Shown: piece by piece, positions 10,404-20,880 of the stretch
Layout of the letters: each line of letters starts with the position of its first letter
Position numbering within the stretch: position 1 is the stretch's first letter
Origin: Miscanthus floridulus
Lineage: Eukaryota; Streptophyta; Magnoliopsida; Poales; Poaceae
Direction of reading: 5' to 3'
NCBI RefSeq assembly: GCF_019320115.1
Contig: NC_089593.1
Coordinates: 38,107,474-38,171,473, forward strand
Length of the DNA: 64,000 bases
Notes under the pieces: generated by a model
The model's database searches: none
Told to the model about the DNA's origin: nothing
The model's input: the letters and a program-made list of their open reading frames with translations, nothing else
Made by a program: the position numbers and the translations under genes

Positions 10404-12072
10404 CCACAAAAGTCTCAAGTATATCTTTACCCAACCAAAGCTGAACATAAGACAACGAAGATGGTTAGAATTGATTAAGGACTATAATTTAGAAGTGCAT
10501 TACCATCCGGGTAAAGCTAATGTAGTAGCAGATGCACTCAGTCGAAAGTCCCATTGCAACACTATAGAAGCATTATTGGAAGATGGATTCAACTTGTTAC
10601 ATCCTACTGTACTACACAATATCACGATCAGTTGCTCCCTTGAGAGCAAAATCATAGAGTTACAGCCGACAGATGTAGGAATAAGTCACATCAAGAGAAA
10701 AATGCAAGAGCAAGAAACCAAACATTTTAGATTGGACGAAAGAGGTGTATTATGGTTTGAGGACCGACTGGTGGTACCAAAAGACCATGAGCTAAGGAAT
10801 CAAATTTTAGATGAAGCTCACTCATCCAAATTGTCTATCCATCCAGGTAGTAGTAAGATGTACCAAGATTTGAAAACCCGTTTTTGGTGGACTAAGATGA
10901 AGAAAGAGATCGCAGCCTATGTTGCTTGGTGTGATAACTATAGTAGAGTAAAAGCTATCCATATGAAAACTGCTGGATTACTTCAGCCATTGCCTATTCC
11001 AGGATGGAAATGGGAGGAAATCAGCATGGACTTTATCATAGGCCTTCCAATGATGCCACAAGGTCATGATTCACTATGGGTTATTGTTGATCGTCTCACC
11101 AAGTCAGCACACTTTATACCTATGAACACACGGTATATAGTTGGAAAATACGCTGAGATATATGTTTCCCAAATCATGAGACTGCATGGAGTACCCAGGA
11201 CTATAATCTTAGATCAAGGACCATAGTTCATAGCTCGTTTCTGGGAGCACTTACACCAGGCTTTGGGAACCAAGCTAATCAGAAGTTCGGCATACCATCC
11301 GCAAACTTCAGGACAGATAGAGCGAGTGAACCAAATCCTAGAAGATTTACTTAGAGCTTGTGTTATATCTTCAAAAGGTTCATGGGAGAAATGGTTACCA
11401 TTAGCTGAGTTCTCCTATAACAACAGTTATCAAGCGAGTATCAAAATGGCTCCATTTGAAGCCTTGTATGGCAGAAAATATAGAACTCCATTGAATTGGA
11501 TTGAGCCCGGTGAAAGGAGATACTTTGGTATTGATTTTGTCAATGAAGCCGAAGAGCAAGTACGTATCATCCAACAACATATGAAGGCAGCTCAATCAAG
11601 ACAAAAGAGTTATGCCAACAGAAGAAGAAGACCACTAACTTTTGAAGTGGGTGACTATGTATACTTGAGAGTATCACCCATGAAAGGTGTGAAAAGATTT
11701 GGGATGAAAAAGAAGCTTTCACCAAGATATGTAGGGAAAAACAAAATTTTGGAACAAAAAGGAAATGTTACGTATAAGTTATAGCTTCCACCAGAAATGA
11801 GTGCAATATTTGATGTGTTCCATGTTTCCCAGTTGAAGAAATGTCTTCGAGTACCTGAAGAAGCTATTGCACCCACCAACGTGCAGCTTCAATCGGATTT
11901 GACCTATGAAGAAAAGCCAATTCGAGTATTAGAGGAGATGGAGAGAGTGACAAGGAGTAAGATTATTAAGTTCTATAAGGTGGTATGGAACAATCATAGT
12001 GAACAAGATGCTACGTGAGAAAGAGAAGATTATCTACGAGAAGTTTATCCCGCCTTTTTCCAAGAATGGTAG
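10384..12072 (+). pseudogene. pol: TE1 RNase H end, integrase and chromodomain, broken
   Basis: Continues pol in another phase after the break near 10401. RNase H finishes with [10 protein letters not shown]. Integrase: the HHCC finger has [10 protein letters not shown] but the second Cys of the CxxC pair is Tyr (WCDNYSRVK). The core has Asp in SMDFIIGL, Asp in LDQGP and Glu in QIERVNQ. Stops at 11224 (TAG after DQGP), 11782 (TAG, KL-stop-LP) and 12016 (TGA where TGG gives DATW). The chromodomain (about 11908-12063) reads EEKPIRVLEEMERV...KVVWNNHSEQDAT...YPAFF; in chromoviruses it binds histone marks and guides integration. The original stop is 12070-12072. Confidence 0.88.
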
Positions 12073-12101
12073 GTATTACAAATCTCGGGACAAGATTTTT
12101 A
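12073..12101 (+). other. TE1 3' untranslated spacer
   Basis: Short non-coding gap between the pol stop and the polypurine tract. Confidence 0.7.
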
Positions 12102-12115
12102 TAAGGGGGAGGGGC
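12102..12115 (+). other. TE1 polypurine tract
   Basis: TAAGGGGGAGGGGC abuts the 3' LTR. TE2 (55214-55226) has the same tract and TE3 (24475-24487) a near-identical one. It primes plus-strand DNA synthesis. Confidence 0.85.
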
Positions 12116-14654
12116 TATAACACCTTGGGTGTTAGCCTTGCATAACTTGACTTGCATAGCATGAGCATGATCATAAAGCATTCATATATAAGCTTTGACA
12201 CTTGAAACATTGATTGAAACATATGCAACATTCTTATTATTTCATGTTTCCATGTGTATGTGCATATGATCATGAGTGTAAACATGTAGATGATTGTGTG
12301 ACCCTGCAAATAGCTTAAACATGTTTAGTATATCATCATGAACAACTTTGGTATTTATGACTAGGGCTAATTAGGTCATTATGTCATAGTTCAAGTATGT
12401 ACCATCCTCTGAATGTAGCTTGTTTGACCAAGTTTGAACTAGGTGTTAGAAACCTTGCATGGAGGAGATCACTAAAGCAAAGTTGTAGTATTTGACATAA
12501 GGAACAACTTTTATTTTTGGGTCACTAACTGATTCAGCTCCTAGCATGTGTGAAATTGGATCACAAAAATTGGAAAAATCAACATTTGCAACACTTAGCC
12601 GTTTTTGTTCTAAGTCATGCCCTGACAGTGCTGTCAGCCCGACTTTTGGTACGATATAACTCAGTTTATGTTGTGAATTAGCACGAGATCATTGAACAAC
12701 ATTTGGAGATGGTACTTAGGACTACGACTTTTGTTCTGAAAGAATTCACTAAATCACTTTGCATAGGGAGTTATTTCGATTGCAAAACCCGCTGTCACGC
12801 TCGGCTTCGTGGATGACTAACGAACTGAACCAGCGCTCGGTGGCCGACCGGCGCCAGAACACGAACGCCGCATGGACACGATGAAGGCCACGCGTCGCCG
12901 CTGCTCTGATCCACTGGGCAGCTCGTGTGCGCCCGCTCCATTCCCACTCCCTCCCGCCAGCTCTCTCCCTCTCCAACGCCCTCCCTTGCTCTCACCGCGG
13001 AACCAGGCAACGCCGCTGAGCTCCCACAGCACCGCCGTCGCCATAGCCTACATAGGCTCGCGACGAGCCATCCATTCATCACCGCAGCAGCACCACCATC
13101 TCCCCAGCAACTCCCGGCATCCCCCATTGCCCGATGTTCCAGCTTGGTAAGCCACCACAGCGCGCAACACCTCGCCGGAGCTCCGCCGCTAGTCCCGTCA
13201 CCGTGGCCACGTCGCCTCCGTCCACCATTGGCCGTGATAGCTTGTGGTATAGGATCGCCGTGGTCTAGAGATACTCATCCATGCCTTAGTTGGAGCCACC
13301 ATAGCTTCCACCAGCACCTCACCATCGTTCAGCGCCACCACTCTGCCATGGCCGCCGCCATCGTCACTAGCGTCGATGTTAGGGCCGGGCAAGTAGTGCA
13401 AACGAGTGGACTCGCCGTCGATGAGCCATGGCCGCGCGAGCTTGCTCAGCGCCGTCGGCTCTATTTTGGTTTCACCGACAGGCGGGCCCTGCTGACCAGC
13501 GGGTCCCACCGGTCAGCGACTCCATGTATTAAAGTTAGTTCATTTTGAATGCAGATTTCATATGTTTTGTAATTTTTGTATCTTTAGTTTGGTAGCTTCA
13601 AAATTTGTGAAATAAATTTGTTAGTGTTCCCTAGGAAGTGTAGTATTTAGGAAAAATATGTTCTTGACATTTACAGTAGAAATGTTTGGAGATTTAAATA
13701 GAGATTTGAAATGTGCTTTTGAATGCATTCAAATTTGTTTATTTGATATCTAGAGTTCCTGTGCTCCAAAAATTATGAAATTTTTGTAGTAAGCTAGTCT
13801 TAGCATATATGAGCTCTGGTCAAAATTTGAAGATGAGTGCATGTGTAGATTTGTAGTTATAGATTTTTCTTTTATAATTAGGAGATCCTTGTGTAAATTT
13901 TTATAAATTATTTAGGAATCCAATACTCATGAAATTTGTTGGAGGGTATCCTAGTAGTATATGGATGCTAAGAAAAATAGGAAATATGTTGCTTGACAAT
14001 TTTCAATAGGGTTTTCTAATTATGCTATTTCAAGCATTGCTGCCTTGTTATTTTTGTATAGGATGTTCTACTTGGCAAAATGACATGAAATTTTTATAGT
14101 AGTCCTTTGATAGCATTAGTAAGGCACTGTAAATTTTTGAGAATTTATGAAGTACATCTGGTATATGTTTATTATTTAACCTAAATATCTCAGTAAAATA
14201 ATAAAGGCATTTAAATAAATAGTTTGGTCTTCACCATTATATTATCTTAAATGTATTTGGTATGCTTAAACTGTTGGTAGATGTTATGTTGTCAAATTTT
14301 GACTGATTACATGAAGTAGAAGTATTGTTACTTTGTTTTGCATATTGAATAGTTTCCGGACAGATTCGGAAGTTTGATGAGTTGCATATTGAAAATGATG
14401 TGTACTGTAAAAATGGTTAATAACAAAGTTGTAGAGAATTTGATAAGCTCTCCAGAAAGTCTAGGATCACTAGATTTGGATTAGTAGAACTCCAGTTATG
14501 AGTGAAACAAGTAGCTGCTATTTTGTGGTATAATCGATGCATTATGGAAGTAGATAATTAAATAATCGAGAAGAGATATGCACCTACTCAATAAACATGA
14601 TGCACTTGTTAACATAGATGCATTCGTAATACTTATGCCGTATTCTTGCATCTA

Positions 14655-14828
14655 GGATCGGAGGAGGAGATAACATTGCTGGAATTCGAAGAAGCAGAGG
14701 AAGGGGACCAGCAGGAGAATCCGCAAGCCGTAGCTCCCGAAGGCGTCGAGCAGTACCCTGAAGAGCTCCCAAAGTGTCTTGACCACCGCCCTACTTTCTT
14801 TATGCGAGGCAAGCCCTGGAGAATTCTA
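14655..14828 (+). other. Conserved exon-like peptide segment, TE1 3' LTR copy
   Basis: Uninterrupted here: GSEEEITLLEFEEAEEG...PEELPKCLDHRPTFFMRGKP...IL. This copy keeps CAG where the 5' copy has TAG, so the open frame is likely ancestral. Confidence 0.5.
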
Positions 14829-15881
14829 AGTCTCCTAGTAATTTACAAATGTTTACTTAAGTACTTATGATTAAATGCATTAGGTTATAAGAGTTGAATG
14901 GAACCACTTGATGCATATAAATTCCTTGTCCAGATATTAAACCTTTAACCGGTATAGGTCCAGGATCGAATAAATGCTTAGCCATGCTTAGACCGGTAGA
15001 AGTCGGGTGATGTCCTGTCACCTGCGAGATATAGGTGGATACCGGAGCACGGTTGGCTATATTTGCTATCGTGGAATAGAACCATGGGGTAAAAGAAAAT
15101 CGAGACCGGACGGGAAGTCGATAGAGAAGCAACAAGATATGGAGGTCTTGGGTGTGGATCTATCCCCATCTGTGTCGATTAAGGACTATACCATTGTTGG
15201 CGCTTTTGACAAGATTGAACGCAAGCCTCTCACTTAGCTGGCCAGATAACTCGTTTCGACCGTGAAGCCGAGTAATTCAACTCAGGCCGGGACCCGTTCT
15301 GTTGTGCGCTCCTTCCGGGGAACGATCAGACTGAGCCCAAGGGTAGGCTTGGCCTGAGCATCCTGGCATCTGGTGTTCCAGATTGTGTGGCGTGGTACGG
15401 ACCCACAAAATGTGTACCTGAGTTGTACCAAAGGTGACCTAAGGCTATCGTGGCTGGTAGACCTGGGTTTGTGTTAGGAATAAATTCACAGCTGGTTGAA
15501 ATCGATTTGAATCGCCGTCTCTCCCGGATAGTGAGAAACTTGGCTAGTCCCAACATCGTAGTAACTGTGTTATGGAACATAATGGTTCGGATGAATATGG
15601 AATTACAATACCTGCTATGGTTACTATTGTATGCTTCTGAATTGATATACCACATGTTTGGCACAGGATAGTTGCTAATCTAGAAATGGATTGTTATAAT
15701 TAACTTGATAAAGAAATTGTAACTATACAATGAGTCAATGTCCTTTTATGCAAGATGTTGTCGAGTCACGTCCACTTATACAGCCTTGCATAATCCTTGG
15801 AGTCATTTTATTTCTGGTTCATGACGGATAAGTCTAGCTGAGTACCTTCTCGTACTTAGGGTTTTATTTCCCATTGTTGCA

Positions 15882-15944
15882 GATGGCACTATGTATCATG
15901 GTTATTGCAAGAGTTGCTTCTATCCCGCTGTGCATGAGGAGTAA
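15882..15944 (+). other. Second exon-like segment, TE1 3' LTR copy
   Basis: Same TTGCAG-ATGGCACT context and HGYCKSC frame as 5193-5255. Confidence 0.4.
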
Positions 15945-16306
15945 GCCTTGGGCAGGCTTCTTTATTAATCCCTATCCTTGCTTTTGTGGACCGTGATCCT
16001 ACTTGGCACTGTATCAAACTATGTTGGAAACTTTATTTTCGAACTTAATTGCTTCCGCTTTATCTATCAAACTCGGTTTGTAATAACTTTTATTCGTACT
16101 CTAATGATGAAATGTACCTATGAACTTTATGAATATGTGGCATGTATGTTGAATCATGTGCGATCTTGGTTGTTGTAAATCGTTTATCGAGACCCGTTGT
16201 GGTACTCGACGGACTACCGGGTTTATATGGGTTCAAGTATGACAGTGCGACCGCTTGCGGGCTACCATTGTACTTGTACTCTTATAAATTGGTTGGTTCT
16301 GCGACA

Positions 16307-16311
16307 CTTTG
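16307..16311. repeat. TE1 target site duplication, right copy (CTTTG)
   Basis: Exact copy of 1350-1354; the interrupted flank resumes here. Confidence 0.9.
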
Positions 16312-16325
16312 TCAATCTTTGTTGA

Positions 16326-16510
16326 ACTTGTAAGAATCTTGCAGCGAGGAGCAAGCCTCGCCTCAGTGTAATGTAGAGAAGAGGAGCCATTGGTGTTTAA
16401 ATGTTATTGCACTTGTAAGAAAGTCTGACCGCAAGTCTTGCCTCAGTCCAACATGGAGAAGAGGTGCCATTGTTGTTGAAATGTTATTGCACACATAAGA
16501 AAGTCTGGCC
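16326..16510. repeat. Two-and-a-bit copies of an 80-85 bp tandem repeat
   Basis: Units start at 16326, 16411 and about 16491. Each carries CTTGTAAGAA, GCAAG, TTGCCTCAGT or CGCCTCAGT, GAGAAGAGG and AAATGTTATTGCA. No coding sense is evident. The first unit also resembles 967-1003 on the other side of TE1. Confidence 0.75.
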
Positions 16511-16977
16511 TTTGTACATTTGAACACGGCTAATAGTATCCTCCATAGTTTTCCTTGTCTTCCAATGATGCTTGTTACTGTGCCATTTATGATTTTAAGT
16601 TTGGCTAACTTAATAGTAGCATAGCCTAGTAGTACAATATGGTGGGTGCATTGTAGTGCTTTTGAAGTGTCATTTTTTTGTATTTTGGAGTGCCCTCATC
16701 AGCATACCCCATGTACCCATGACATTAGAAATCAATATAAGTATTGTACTACAGCTGAATTAATGGATGAAATGGCGACGGGAGCTGTAACACCACCGTA
16801 ACACATGTGCACACTAAACAAATAACTTAGTTTGCAAACAAAACAAAGATGACACACTAATTTAGCTAAAATAATGACAACATCCATCATTGAGGAAATT
16901 AACATGTCAATAGACAAGCAAACAACATTGGTCCATTTAAAATGCATGACAGAGAGATACATCAAATGCAGCTTTAT
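16511..16977. other. Non-coding stretch 3' of the F-box pseudogene
   Basis: AT-rich; no ORF or repeat I can support. It probably includes the former 3' UTR of the minus-strand pseudogene. Confidence 0.4.
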
Positions 16978-18098
16978 TTACTGCTCTGCTAATGAATCCA
17001 AGAACAAGGGAACATAAGGAAGATAGTATGGTCTGCAAATGAACACTTTTTCAACGGTATGTCTACCTTACCGAAAGACACAGATAGGGATTACATGAAC
17101 TTTTTTGCGGTCCATGTTATATGCGATGATTGTTCCATCCTTCCTAACAAAGAAAATCAAATTCCATTCTAGATGAACTATGATCACTATGTCCTCGTCA
17201 TCAAAATCTAGGTAAGCAAATCTAATATTAATCCTTCCAAACAAGATCCGCATGGTGACCGTATGCTTCAATGTCCAATTATTAGTACCATAATCTTCAA
17301 GGATCTAGATTGAAAGGTTGGAATTATTAGGACCATCAATAGTACATAAACACAAGTGATCCTGAGCTTGATGCATGGAGTGGTGAAGACCATTTGGTGT
17401 ATCAATTTTCCTTCATGTGTTTCCCTCCATATCAACAGCAAATATCATAGAGTACCTCCTAGAGTGCCCCATAATGTGTAGTCAACCATTAAGAAACACA
17501 CTTGGTTATTTGTAAAATGTCACATCAGTATGCTCGCCGCATTCAAATTCCTTATAGATCCATGCTGCAGTTGAGATGAGTAGATCTCCACACCTGCGCA
17601 CACAGCATTGACATCCACATATTCAATTACATGAAAGTGCGAGGAGGTTGTCGGATCAAACGCCAAGCAAGCCTCACCAAGAGCATGGCCAACATCATGG
17701 GTGCTAGGTGGCAGAATTTTAAACTTCTAGGTCATTGGATTGCAGACAACATAGTGGTATCCATCAGCCCCAATGTACTAGCATAGGATGAGGCCGTTGT
17801 AGCAATCTAATAGAGCTACATTATCAATGTTGAAGGGCAAGAATTCCAAGGAGCGGGGGCATACACCACGGATGACTCTGGTGAAGTTTCGATTGTTGTT
17901 CTCACTATCATAGAAGAAGCCGACCATAGTTTGGGACAACTTCTTATGGATGTTGGGGTCCCACATGAGGTCTTTCTAGGAGCGACAGACACATATGTAG
18001 CAGAACAAGGAGTGGAGGGGGAGGCGGTGAAGGATCTAAAAACTGACATCCTCTGTGAGGCTTGACAGTGCATTCCTCTTGTTGGGGGCCTCCTCCAT
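16978..18098 (-). pseudogene. F-box protein pseudogene
   Basis: The minus strand reads a 373-codon-length F-box protein from MEEAPNKRNALSS (ATG at 18098-18096) to a stop at 16980-16978. The F-box follows at once: SLTEDVSF, then a TAG, ILHRLPLHSLFCYICVCRS, TAG, KDLMWDP. The C-terminal associated domain then includes KLSQTMVGFFYDSENNNRNF, LEFLPFNIDNVALLDCYNGLILC and FDPTTSSHFHV. Near the end come FGRINIRFAYLDFDDEDIV, VHLEWNLIFFVRKDGTIIAY and YYLPYVPLFLDS. The length equals that of the grass F-box family. F-box proteins recruit substrates to SCF ubiquitin ligases. Several in-frame stops and frame changes make it non-functional. It is the only recognisable host-type gene relic in the window. Confidence 0.85.
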
Positions 18099-18107
18099 TT
18101 CATCAGT

Positions 18108-18243
18108 GTGTAGTACGATGAGAGCTTCCTCAGAAATGAGACCACTAAATAGGAAAATAATCTAATAAAGATCCATTTTGTCATTGTGTAGTATGATGAG
18201 AGCTTCCTCAGTAATGAGATCACTAAAGAGGAAAATAATTCAG
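18108..18243. repeat. Local tandem duplication of about 58 bp, 78-bp spacing
   Basis: GTGTAGTA(C/T)GATGAGAGC at 18108 and 18186 is followed in both by TTCCTCAG(A/T)AATGAGA(C/T)CACTAAA and GGAAAATAAT. It lies just upstream of the F-box ATG. Confidence 0.75.
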
Positions 18244-19180
18244 CAGTTAATTGAGCTTCCTTAGTTTTCACAAGTAGAATGTTAGTGAACAAGTGGTAGT
18301 GATCATCATTGGCATCAGTAGCAACATGTGTAGCTTAAACATTATTGGCCTCAGTGATGTGAATGATGGACACAAAGCATTGATTTGCTTTCGATTCCTT
18401 CCTCTTGTTTGGAACCCAATGGATAACTTGGTTGTTAACAAAGAGAAGACACAGAAAGCAAACATATGAGCTGCATCCTAATACATCCAACAGCCATGTA
18501 GACCCCATTGGCATAGAAATGTGGCCTCAGATATGTTACAAGTTCAAAATACCATACGGACTCATTGGTGGTACTAGAGCATACAAAATAGAAATGTAGA
18601 ACCAAGCAAGCACTAGATAGAAAAAATAGTTTGAGGCAGAAGCGAAGAGCTTATATGTTTGCCTAGATAGATTGGTATAATCAAGCAAGCACTTAACAAT
18701 TAACAAGCCTAGTTGAACACAGGCATTTACAGTAAGAAAACTAAACATATGCAGAAAACCAAGACACCAGCAAAAAACCAACCAGTGCCACCTCCTAGTT
18801 CTTTTCATCAGCATTGGCCTAAATAGATCTGCAATGCTACAATGTTTCTTGTCTAGCTCATGTTCAAGCAAGGACCAAACATAGTGAAGCAAATAGCAAA
18901 AGGCGAGATAGGAGACCTATGAATCAGATCTGTCGCCTCTGCCACAGCCCATGATGGACACAAACACCAATGCCATGTGCTCCACTAGGAAGACCTGCTG
19001 CCTAGCCTCCAAAAGGATGCCTGAGCAACCACAGCACACCGAGGATCCACCACCGCCACAGCAAGTCCAACGGGCATAGATTTGTTTCCACTTGCAGGGG
19101 ATACATCCAATATAGAAGTCAACCTGTCCACTCAGAGAACATATACTACTATTAGGCCTCCAAAGTCATGTCAACACAAC
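18244..19180. other. AT-rich stretch without a supported gene
   Basis: Short ORFs on both strands show no recognisable motif or codon bias. It could be the inner part of the CACTA element that ends at 20016, or old flank. Confidence 0.35.
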
Positions 19181-19188
19181 CAAGCATC

Positions 19189-19262
19189 TTGCGCAATGGT
19201 GAAGATGGTCTATTCCATGATCTGGGTACCGGGTTTGACTCCCAGGTCTCATGATTTTTTTT
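19189..19262 (+). other. Pol III-like internal promoter signature (possible SINE relic)
   Basis: TTGCGCAATGG at 19189-19199 resembles an A box. GGTTTGACTCC at 19232-19242 is one or two changes from the tRNA B box GGTTCGAATCC. A run of eight T follows at 19255-19262. Spacing suits a tRNA-derived SINE. No cloverleaf can be drawn with confidence and no flanking duplication was found. Confidence 0.3.
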
Positions 19263-19269
19263 GAGTTTG

Positions 19270-20016
19270 AATTCATTAAACCCTGGTGGCAACAAGTGAC
19301 GCGCAAGCCATTGGGTCCCATAGATCGGATGGTCCCATAGGTACACACGACACGCAAGCCATTAGGTCCCATAGGTTGGATGGAGATGGAGAACGGTCCC
19401 ACAAGTACACATGACACGTAAGCCATCGGGTCCCACAGGTCAGATGCTGAAGGGTCCCGTAGGTACATGTTGGACAAAGAAAGGACCGAGCGAATACTTT
19501 TATGATGAATTGCAAGTGTCACGGATGAGTAACTATAGGTCCACAGGTACACGTCGAATGGAGAGGGGTCCCACAGGTACATGTTGCATGGAGATATGAT
19601 TGAGCAGAAACTTTTATGATGAATTGCAAGCGTCACAGATGAGTAACTGCATATCCCACAGGTACACGTCAAAATGGAGAAAGTATCGTGTGGAGATCTA
19701 TGATGAAGCCATTCATTACAGATCAAATATTATTTGTCATAGATGTGTAATTAGTTCAATAACAAAGCCTTGTTTGTCAGAGTTTTAAAGAAGATCATCA
19801 CAGATGAGTCACGTGAGTGATCTATGACAAAACCCTGCGCTCTTCTATAATGTTTTTGTGACGATGCCTAATTTCATCATAGAAAGAGAGACTTGCAGGA
19901 TCATCACCACTGATCTATGACGAAATGGAAATATTCATCATTAAAAGCGATCTACTATGACGATTTTAGATTCATCATTAAGATTTTCATCATAGAAGTG
20001 GATATTTCTAGTAGTG
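19270..20016. mobile_element. One terminus of a CACTA (En/Spm-type) DNA transposon
   Basis: The plus strand ends GGATATTTCTAGTAGTG at 20016; its complement starts CACTACTAGAAATATCC, a typical grass CACTA end. From 19700 to 20000 there are many TCATCATAGA, TCATCATTA and TCTATGACGA motifs in both orientations, as expected for transposase-binding subterminal repeats. The three bases after the end are TCC, the probable target duplication. I found no matching left end in the window, so the element is truncated or starts upstream, perhaps with TE1 inside it. No transposase coding sequence is visible. Confidence 0.7.
19283..19700. repeat. Degenerate subterminal repeats of a CACTA element
   Basis: Repeated blocks of GACACGCAAGCCAT, GGTCCCATAGG and AGGTACAC at irregular 45-65 bp spacing. 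Two longer blocks share CTTTTATGATGAATTGCAAG and GTCACRGATGAGTAACT (about 19497 and 19611). Arrays of this kind are typical of CACTA subterminal regions. Confidence 0.55.
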
Positions 20017-20863
20017 TCCTGCTGCTACCACACGGCCAGGGAATAGGGTGTACTCATAGGCAGAGCATCGTATAAGCACCATGCTTACATGAGGCTTGGC
20101 TACTTAGCTCAATCGATAAACTAGCAGGCTAAGCACTCTATGAACCTGCACACAAAAGTAAAGATAACCTCAACTAAGCAAGATACATATTAAAAGTAAG
20201 CATAGCCATGTAGATAGGAATATGATGAATTTATAATAAGTCTTACAAGATGTAGAAGTGAATATACAAGGATTTGCTGAGCCTCCAAGACTAGATTCAG
20301 AACTTGAGCATGAGCCTAACTCGACCCTTACTCCCGAGCTACTAATCTACTACGTTGGAGAGTTCTAGACCTATTCATTCTGGTGTGTGCTGATCTGAAT
20401 GAGAGATATGAATTAGGGTTTTCCAGATGGCTCTAGGAAGGGGGGTAGGGGCTACTATATATAGGGGGTAGCATCAATTCTAGACCCTCAAATCAAACCA
20501 ACTTAAAGCAATGGCGTAGATGTGATCCTTAAGGTAGTGGAGAACTGAAGTACAAAGGAGAGGCTGATAGGCGGGACCCATAGGCTGTCCCACTACCGGC
20601 ACCATTTGTCCCAATCTTCGGTGAGTTGTCTTCTAAATGCTTCTAGAGTCTTCCTAAGTCGGTTTTGTCGTAGATAAACGTGATTTGATCTAACGATTAG
20701 GTCCACCTTGACGGTTTTCTAAATAAATCCTCCTACAAATACAGATTCACCAAAACTTGTGGAATTCATTAGGTTAAACCCCTAGACCTATGTTGGTGAT
20801 CCTTTTTATGCATTTATATAAGGTATATTGATGGTTTATGATGAACGTTAACTACCATCAACA
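20017..20863 (-). repeat. LTR remnant, minus orientation (Athila-like)
   Basis: Read on the minus strand, an LTR begins TGTTGATGGTAGTTAACG at 20863, directly after a purine tract (20864-20880). TGTTGAYGG starts and ...CATCAACA ends with an adjacent CCCCACACTTAA are seen in grass Athila-type elements. The other LTR end is not clear; the CACTA end at 20016 may lie within it. No coding. Confidence 0.45.
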
Positions 20864-20880
20864 AACTTCCCCACACTTAA
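20864..20880 (-). other. Probable polypurine tract of the minus-strand element
   Basis: The minus strand reads TTAAGTGTGGGGAAGTT immediately before the TGTTGATGG LTR start. Confidence 0.5.

Larger units (their letters stand above)
1355..16306 (+). mobile_element. TE1: complete Tekay/Del-type Ty3/gypsy chromovirus
   Basis: A full-length 14.95-kb LTR retrotransposon: LTR, initiator-Met-type primer site, ORF1, gag, protease, reverse transcriptase, RNase H, integrase, chromodomain, polypurine tract and LTR. The order PR-RT-RH-IN and the C-terminal chromodomain place it in the chromoviruses. The TGTAACACC terminus and very long LTRs suit the Tekay/Del lineage of grasses. Both LTRs and the CTTTG duplication are present, so it inserted as a unit. 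The LTRs differ by scattered substitutions (a few percent by eye, not computed) and two main indels. Reading frames are broken by stops and a frameshift near 10401, so it is not autonomous now. Confidence 0.93.
12116..16306 (+). repeat. TE1 3' LTR (4191 bp)
   Basis: Matches 1355-5618. The first two bases read TA rather than TG. It lacks about 25 and 45 bases present in the GC-rich block of the 5' copy. It holds the same donor-like GTAAG (13147), exon-like segments (14655-14828 and 15882-15944) and ends GCGACA before the CTTTG duplication. Confidence 0.92.

Noticed and set aside
20100..20150. tRNA-like TTAGCTCAATCGATAAA phrase
   Set aside because: An A-box-like string only; no B box or cloverleaf follows.
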